Positions 59,799-64,000 of a DNA stretch of 64,000 nt are shown here, piece by piece. The notes under the pieces were generated by a model that made no database searches, had not been told where the DNA came from, and saw only the letters and a program-made list of their open reading frames with translations. This stretch comes from Pseudaeromonas paramecii. Lineage in GTDB: Bacteria > Pseudomonadota > Gammaproteobacteria > Enterobacterales > Aeromonadaceae. Positions within the stretch are counted from its first letter, which is position 1. Each line of letters starts with the position of its first letter. Made by a program: the position numbers and the translations under genes. Where the stretch lies: positions 79,467 through 143,466 of the forward strand of contig NZ_BAABFC010000007.1 in assembly GCF_039540575.1 (NCBI RefSeq). Direction: 5' to 3'.

Positions 59799-60665
59799 AT
59801 GTCGCTTCTCCAAGTTTCATCAAGTCGCCTTGGTCACGATTCAGACTGCCGGATATGTGGAGCGGGTAGCACCATTAGTTTCAACTGGGAATACGCCAAA
59901 ACGACCGATCGACCAGACGCTAGGAGAGACTTATCAATATTTGTATCTCCTCAGGAAATGCGATGGGGCACCATCTATCAATGTTCTAATTGTGGTCAGC
60001 CGTGGTATCTAGACGCCAACGCACAATTCATGAACTTCGTTCCTCGTGAACGCATTAGGTTGATTCAAGAATGGAATGAACGCCCGATACTTATTGGCTC
60101 CGAACACCTATCCAAACTGAAAGAGATTGGCCGTACCCCACCCGATCTGTATGGAAACGGCGCCGAATTTAATGAAACACCATGTGGGGTTCTCACGAAA
60201 TCTGGCGAGAGAATAGACTTGGCTATTGTTTCGATTCAACGGCACGCGCCATTCGAAGATTGGCGGCAGTACCGCCTTGCATCAGAAATCGAATCCATCT
60301 ACTCCAGCCCATACGCACTGCCTTTGCATGTAAGGGTGGCAACGTCAAGAGCAGATGAAATTCGGATGGGTTTTGCCCCAACTTTGGTAGAACTACCTAA
60401 TGGGCAAGTAGTAGTCCTGAATTGGAGGCAGAATTTCTTCGTAAGAGAAGAGATCGATGCGGGTGCAATCATGCTGTCACAGAAAAGGCTCGATATGAAA
60501 AGCCCACCAGAGATCTACTCCCCGCCAAAAAACATCACGTATTTTGTCGCCGACACACTGATAGAGGAGCGGTTAAAAGTATCGCCCTCTAGCCAATCGT
60601 TCAACGCGGACCCTCAAAAAGCGGGCTTGCTTCGCAAGCTATTCCGTTTTTTGAGAGCCGGTTAA
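59799..60665 (+). CDS. Cassette 7: zinc-ribbon-type protein, function unknown
   Basis: A 288-residue soluble protein. CRIC near residues 18-21 and CSNC near 62-65 suggest a split zinc ribbon at the N terminus; the rest is unrecognised. The ATG is preceded by GAGGG, which is part of the attC R' box (GTTAGAGGG), so the recombination site supplies the ribosome-binding site. The last 26 or so codons lie inside the cassette's own attC, so the protein's tail is attC-encoded. Confidence 0.8.
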   Translation: MSLLQVSSSRLGHDSDCRICGAGSTISFNWEYAKTTDRPDARRDLSIFVSPQEMRWGTIYQCSNCGQPWYLDANAQFMNFVPRERIRLIQEWNERPILIGSEHLSKLKEIGRTPPDLYGNGAEFNETPCGVLTKSGERIDLAIVSIQRHAPFEDWRQYRLASEIESIYSSPYALPLHVRVATSRADEIRMGFAPTLVELPNGQVVVLNWRQNFFVREEIDAGAIMLSQKRLDMKSPPEIYSPPKNITYFVADTLIEERLKVSPSSQSFNADPQKAGLLRKLFRFLRAG

Positions 60666-60679
60666 CTCCAACGTTATGA
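60587..60679 (+). repeat. attC: attC of cassette 7 (decayed R'')
   Basis: R'' CTCTAGC (60587-60593) complements the 5' GTTAGAG except that the core AAC is AGC. R' is GTTATGA (60673). The inner stem CTCAAAAA/TTTTTGAG with GCTTGC/GCAAGC is strong and could also act as a terminator. The cassette spans 59787-60673. Confidence 0.8.
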
Positions 60680-60688
60680 CTTTGAAGT

Positions 60689-61207
60689 CTGAAACCAGAA
60701 ATTGCGATAGCTCATTACAAGCTGGGAAAATTATCAAGTGAAGAGATCGTAAAATTGGCTGACTCTTGGCTAGAGCAAGGAATATTTTCAGATTCAATTA
60801 ACTATCTTGCTATGGAAACGACTCCGATTATGGCCACTGTTGGGCCAATGCTTGAAAATGTCATTTCTGAGCTAGGGGGCGAAGTTCCATCAAAAGTTTT
60901 AGCGGCAAAAATAGCAGCTAAAGATGTCGTGGAAAGAATGGTATCTGGTGATATTGATCTAATGAAAGGTGCCAACTTTCTTTATTGGGATATTCACCAT
61001 GAAGTAACAGATGAACTTCCTGATGGCAAATATTTTGGTGCAAATCTCGGTTTTGAACATATCTTTTGTTGGCTCAGGGAAATTTGGGATTGCCAAGATG
61101 GTTCGATGATTCTCTACTACACCGACTTGCCGAGAGAACAAGCTGAACAAAAATTCCTGGAGCATCTCAAAGACGAGGCGGAGAAGTGGCTTGAGAGCAA
61201 GTCATAA
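60689..61207 (+). CDS. Cassette 8: unknown protein with unclear start
   Basis: The coding-like frame reads LKPEIAIAHYKLGKLSSEE from a CTG at 60689, directly after an in-frame stop, and continues 172 codons to EKWLESKS. No ATG or GTG exists near the front; TTG at 60755 is the first ordinary start but lies inside the coherent sequence. An ATG at 60676 in another frame (MTLKSE) would join it through a one-base deletion near 60688. Either the gene starts at CTG, or it is frameshifted. It is a soluble helical protein of unknown family. Confidence 0.6.
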   Translation: MKPEIAIAHYKLGKLSSEEIVKLADSWLEQGIFSDSINYLAMETTPIMATVGPMLENVISELGGEVPSKVLAAKIAAKDVVERMVSGDIDLMKGANFLYWDIHHEVTDELPDGKYFGANLGFEHIFCWLREIWDCQDGSMILYYTDLPREQAEQKFLEHLKDEAEKWLESKS

Positions 61208-61270
61208 AAAACAACTGCAGCGGATCAATTTACGTTGCGCTTCTATTTTCCGCTCAGTTGGGCTTTAGGT
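61202..61270 (+). repeat. attC: attC of cassette 8 (altered core bases)
   Basis: R'' TCATAAA (61202) differs from the expected TCATAAC by the last base. R' is TTTAGGT (61264), where the crossover G is T. The inner stem CAACTGCAGCGGA/TCCGCTCAGTTG is clear. The cassette spans 60674-61264. Confidence 0.75.
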
Positions 61271-61278
61271 TTCACAAC

Positions 61279-61695
61279 ATGGACACACAGGAAACGCAGC
61301 TCCCAAATGATGGAAGAACTATTTGGGCCGGCATGGGCGACTACATTCTTGTCTCGCCAAATGGAAGACACCGAATTGAGCTTATCTACGAAAGTGAGCC
61401 TCCACATGGTGATTCTTATCATCAAGGAATATTCGATGGTCAACCGTTTCCTGGCCATCTATGGGGTTGCATGTTTGCATTCTCCCCATGTTCGCGCTAC
61501 TTCGTGTTCAGTTGGATGTCAAAGTTGTTTGAGCGTCTGACCGTAGTGGCTGATCTTCAAGCACGGCGCTATTTTGTTTTGCCCGCCTATCTCTATGACT
61601 TTCAGGTGTGTTGGCCATCAATTGTCGGCAAAGGCAAGCTGTCTTCGGACAAGCAATACTCGTTCAGAGGAAATGAGCAGTGGCTGTCATACTAA
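61279..61695 (+). CDS. Cassette 9: unknown 138-residue protein
   Basis: A 138-residue soluble protein with aromatic, beta-rich composition (WAGMGDYILVSPNGRHRIEL, CMFAFSPCSRYFVFSWMS). The repeating pattern of an SP-x-x-R-(Y/H) turn suggests two or three propeller-like blades: VSPNGRHRIEL and FSPCSRYFVFS. No known family. The ATG is preceded by TTTAGGT, again part of the attC R' box. Confidence 0.75.
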   Translation: MDTQETQLPNDGRTIWAGMGDYILVSPNGRHRIELIYESEPPHGDSYHQGIFDGQPFPGHLWGCMFAFSPCSRYFVFSWMSKLFERLTVVADLQARRYFVLPAYLYDFQVCWPSIVGKGKLSSDKQYSFRGNEQWLSY

Positions 61696-61696
61696 A

Positions 61697-61782
61697 ACCT
61701 AACCGGCACTCAACCTTGCTTCTTTCAGTCGCTGGACGCTGCGCGATAAAGCCACGCAGCGCCGGTTAGCTCTATGTTGGAT
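61697..61782 (+). repeat. attC: attC of cassette 9
   Basis: R'' ACCTAAC exactly complements the cassette's 5' TTAGGT; R' is GTTGGAT (61776). The inner arms CGCTG/CAGCG and GCTGCGCG/CCACGCAGC are visible. The cassette spans 61265-61776. Confidence 0.9.
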
Positions 61783-61810
61783 GGGATCCATTCTTAGGAA
61801 AATGGAAAAC

Positions 61811-62329
61811 ATGCGTGGCATAATTGAATACGAAATCAACAAAGATGATCTCATTGACTTTCATCTTTATTATGCAAAAAACTCTAAAGCCATAAAAAAT
61901 CAAATAAGAGGGGCGCAAATCACTTTACTTGTAATGCATGCAGTTTCAATTGCCTGTTTTTACATGTTGTTTGATGGACTACCCAGAGTGTTTTCGATTG
62001 TTTTCGTTCTCATATTTGGATTTATTCAAATAATTACATATGAATTTCGGCAAAACATGAAGATTATCCGTTACGTAAATAAACTTTTTGATAGCAATGC
62101 TAGTAAGTACCTTCTCGGAAGGAAGTCCATAACAATAAACACTAATTCAATATTATTTACCGACGAAAACACAGAGTTAAAATTTTCAATCACACCTGAC
62201 GTAACCATCAAGGAATCCGAGAAAAGTTATTTTATTTTCAGAAGCGAAGCCCCTGCGATAATCTTACCAAAGAAATTTATATCCGATGGAAATGTAAGGG
62301 AAGCACTCCTAAGTTTATTGAATAAATAA
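61811..62329 (+). CDS. Cassette 10: YcxB-like membrane protein
   Basis: A 172-residue protein. A short N-terminal strand (MRGIIEYEINKDDLIDFHLYYAK) leads into two membrane helices (about residues 36-54 and 60-78) and then a soluble C-terminal domain ending in PAIILPKKFISDGNVREALLSLL, the YcxB C-terminal pattern. YcxB-like proteins have no established function. Earlier ATGs at 61781 (inside attC) and 61802 are in frame; 61811 has GGAAA in front. Confidence 0.78.
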   Translation: MRGIIEYEINKDDLIDFHLYYAKNSKAIKNQIRGAQITLLVMHAVSIACFYMLFDGLPRVFSIVFVLIFGFIQIITYEFRQNMKIIRYVNKLFDSNASKYLLGRKSITINTNSILFTDENTELKFSITPDVTIKESEKSYFIFRSEAPAIILPKKFISDGNVREALLSLLNK

Positions 62330-62331
62330 TC

Positions 62332-62413
62332 ATCTAACAAATAGTTAAAGTCGTTCGCTTCGCTTACTGTAATGCGCAAAAGTCACTCGTGAAACATTAC
62401 TACAGTGTTGCGT
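62332..62413 (+). repeat. attC: attC of cassette 10
   Basis: R'' ATCTAAC complements the 5' GTTGGAT with one wobble; R' is GTTGCGT (62407). The inner arms GTAATGCGC and GAAACATTAC are less regular than elsewhere. The cassette spans 61777-62407. The left arm matches attC 2 and 3. Confidence 0.85.
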
Positions 62414-62455
62414 GTAAAAACACACGCATTCGGCAACCATGTCAAAGGACTGAGA

Positions 62456-62902
62456 ATGAATGATAAAGTAATATACGAAAGCAAAAACTATAAGCTAACA
62501 CCGACTAGTTTCACCTACCAGGGATATACAGAGCCACTAAAAAATATTGCTGACTTGTTTGTGGTGGAAAATGGGAGGAAAGAAAAAATAATCGCTGGGT
62601 TAACGCTTAGTGTTTGGGGGGTGTTTTTTTCATTTGCAGTAGGTAATGTCATCGCATTATTTATACTTGCACCAAGTATGGGGGAGGCAGGATCTTTAAC
62701 CATTTCAGACATACAAACTTTAAGTTTGTTATTGTTTTTTTCGGTATTCTTTGTTATTGGTTATGTTATGAGAGCAAAATACAGATTATTCATAGTAAAA
62801 TCAAACGGTTCTAAAGGATCAATAGACAAAAATAGAACATCCCGTGAGGAGTTCGATAAGTTAATATCCGCGGTCAAGCAAGCAATATGTGAGCATTGTT
62901 GA
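62456..62902 (+). CDS. Cassette 11: two-helix membrane protein, DUF6232-like
   Basis: A 148-residue protein. A beta-type N terminus (VIYESKNYKLTPTSFTYQGYTEPLKNI) is followed by two membrane helices (about 45-71 and 87-105) and a C-terminal domain with SREEFDKLISAVKQAI. The plan matches DUF6232-type proteins and resembles the chromosomal gene at 32040-32441. AAAGGAC lies six bases before the ATG. Confidence 0.75.
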   Translation: MNDKVIYESKNYKLTPTSFTYQGYTEPLKNIADLFVVENGRKEKIIAGLTLSVWGVFFSFAVGNVIALFILAPSMGEAGSLTISDIQTLSLLLFFSVFFVIGYVMRAKYRLFIVKSNGSKGSIDKNRTSREEFDKLISAVKQAICEHC

Positions 62903-62906
62903 GTAC

Positions 62907-62942
62907 ACACAACCACAGTTCAAATAGTTCGCTATTATTACT
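62907..62942 (+). repeat. attC: Truncated attC of cassette 11
   Basis: R'' ACACAAC is followed by AGTTCAAATAGTTCGCT, like the left arm of attC 2, and then the insertion-sequence end. No R' is found, so this attC is interrupted. Confidence 0.75.
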
Positions 62943-63928
62943 GGAGGGTGTTCAATATTCTGTGTCAGCCGATCATAGGTCAATATGATCATCCAATCTG
63001 CCGGGGAAATGGATCGATAGCTGCGACAGCGTCAGATTCCAATTCTGGATGGGGAGCGTCCAGCGTTCTGATGCCTGCAACATACCGGCGTATAACAGCT
63101 TGAGCAAACTGTTTTCATTGGCGAAACCGCCTTTGGTTTTCGTCAGTTTGCGGAACTGCCGGTGTACCGCCTCGACCGCATTGGTCGTGTAGATGGCGGT
63201 TCTGACGTATTCCGGGTATTTAAAATAGGCCGACAGCGTCTCCCATTTATTGCGCCAGGATTTAATGACGACTGGGTATTTCTCGCCCCACTTGGCCTCC
63301 AACTCATCCAGCGCCGATTCAGCCGCACTCAGGGTAGCCGCTTTGTACACGCACTTAAGATCCACCATGAAGGCTTTCTGGTTCTTGCTGGCAACATATT
63401 TCAATGAGTTGCGGATCTGGTGGATGACGCAGTGCTGAACTTCCGTTCGAGGATAGATACTTGCGATGGCCTCAGGGAAGCCCTTCAAGCCATCCACACA
63501 GGCAATCAGTATGTCTTTGACACCCCGGTTATGCAGATCGGTCAGCACGCTTAACCAGTGATGGGCCCCTTCATACTCTGACAGATAAAGACCGAGCAGC
63601 TCTTTTTTACCTTCGACATTCAGGCCCAGAATGGTGTAAACGGCCTTGGTGATATAGCGGCCATTTTCCTTGATTTTGTAGTGAATGGCATCGAGCCACA
63701 TCACCGGATAAATCGCATCCAGCTCACGGTCACGCCAGGCTTGTAACTCAGGCAGCAGCTTGTCAGTCACGGCGTTGAGCGTACCGTTGGACAGATGGAT
63801 ACCGTACAACTCTTCGATATGCGCCCGGATATCCTGGTAGCTAGTTCCAAGCGCAAACAGGGCGATGATTTTGCGCTCCAGCTCGTCAGTCAACTGGGTC
63901 TGGTGTTTTTTGATGATTTGCGGCTCAA
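62943..63928 (-). mobile_element. IS256-family insertion sequence, partial in window
   Basis: The right terminal inverted repeat is GGAGGGTGTTCAATATTC and on into TGTGTCAGCC, with IS256-like ends when read from the transposase side. Most of the transposase gene is present. The other end is not in the window because a second element interrupts it at 63929. Confidence 0.85.
62973..63928 (-). pseudogene. IS256-family (Mutator-type) transposase, 5' end cut off by another element
   Basis: About 318 codons of a transposase normally near 400. They begin at EPQIIKKHQTQL, which in intact relatives lies about 80-100 residues from the start. The DDE residues sit in MWLDAIHYKIKENGRY and CVDGLKGFPEAI, and the C terminus with TTNAVEAVHRQFRKLTKTKGGF is complete to DDHIDL. 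The sequence upstream of the glutamate codon (LENRWRFI) is read from the end of the inserted element and is not part of the protein. Confidence 0.88.
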
Positions 63929-64000
63929 TGAATCGCCACCGGTTTTCTAGACACCTCACAGTTAGATAAACTAACGCAAAGAGAGGTGTTTCAATGAGCG
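63929..64000 (+). mobile_element. Probable IS3-family left end and start of orfA
   Basis: TGAATCGCCACCGGTTTTCT at 63929 has the TG start and CGCC-CGGTTTT body typical of IS3-family inverted repeats. GAGAGG then precedes an ATG at 63994 that runs off the window. It breaks the IS256 transposase exactly at this base. Family assignment is by resemblance only. Confidence 0.6.

Noticed and set aside
60604..60656. Terminator after cassette 7
   Set aside because: The stem lies between recognisable R'' and R' boxes, so it is better read as the attC stem, though it might also terminate.
61257..61263. GTTGGGC as the R' box of attC 8
   Set aside because: Cassette 9's own R'' (ACCTAAC) pairs with TTTAGGT at 61264, not with GTTGGGC, which belongs to the inner L' arm.
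55116..64000. Repeated hairpins read as a CRISPR array
   Set aside because: The repeats are imperfect, spaced by whole genes, and have R''/R' boxes of attC sites; no cas genes are present.

Overview
The window reads as a chromosomal segment of a GC-rich gammaproteobacterium. Gene order and protein sequence (metY-rimP-nusA-infB-rbfA-truB-rpsO-pnp, rlmE-ftsH-folP-glmM-secG, grpE-dnaK-dnaJ, phoBR, pstCAB-phoU) fit a marine or brackish member of the Aeromonadales, such as an Oceanimonas, Oceanisphaera or Zobellella relative. That placement is inference from gene content; no 16S gene is present.

Positions 1-26.8 kb are core housekeeping: the 3' half of modF, a MenI-type thioesterase, deaD, udp, recN (two LexA boxes), nadK, the heat-shock genes grpE, dnaK and dnaJ (two sigma-32-type promoters), greA, yhbY, rlmE-ftsH (a third sigma-32-type promoter), folP, glmM, secG, tRNA-Leu(GAG), initiator tRNA-Met, and the rimP-to-pnp translation and RNA-decay operon. 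A strongly foldable 88-nt element of unknown function lies between glmM and secG.

At 26.86-27.89 kb an IS1595-type element sits exactly in the T-tract of the pnp terminator. It is flanked by an 8-bp T duplication, and its transposase is broken by an in-frame amber codon. From 27.9 to 33.5 kb follow an RBBP9-type hydrolase, suhB, the yegQ-yfhL-grxA-ychN run, a small membrane protein and rdgC.

From 33.6 to 51.4 kb comes a phosphate block: phoBR, pstS, ppx-ppk1 and pstCAB-phoU, with three readable Pho boxes. pstA carries an apparent 1-nt deletion in a G-run. Embedded in the block is the four-gene Anbu (ancestral proteasome beta-subunit) operon with its transglutaminase, alpha-E and permuted ATP-grasp partners, followed by tadA. 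ygiQ follows the block.

From 54.1 kb to the end the window enters a chromosomal integron: an intI integrase on the minus strand with a LexA box over its start region, an attI region containing a 30-bp perfect palindrome, then eleven AT-rich cassettes in one orientation. I could define their attC sites by matching each cassette's 3' R'' box to its own 5' R' box. Most cassette products are unrecognised. One is a SLATT-type 2TM protein (a family of predicted anti-phage effectors), one is YcxB-like, and several others are predicted membrane proteins. The array is interrupted in the eleventh attC by an IS256-family element, whose transposase gene is itself cut by what looks like the left end of an IS3-family element at the window edge. 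The cassette array, and the SLATT cassette in it, is the part most likely to hold undescribed biology.
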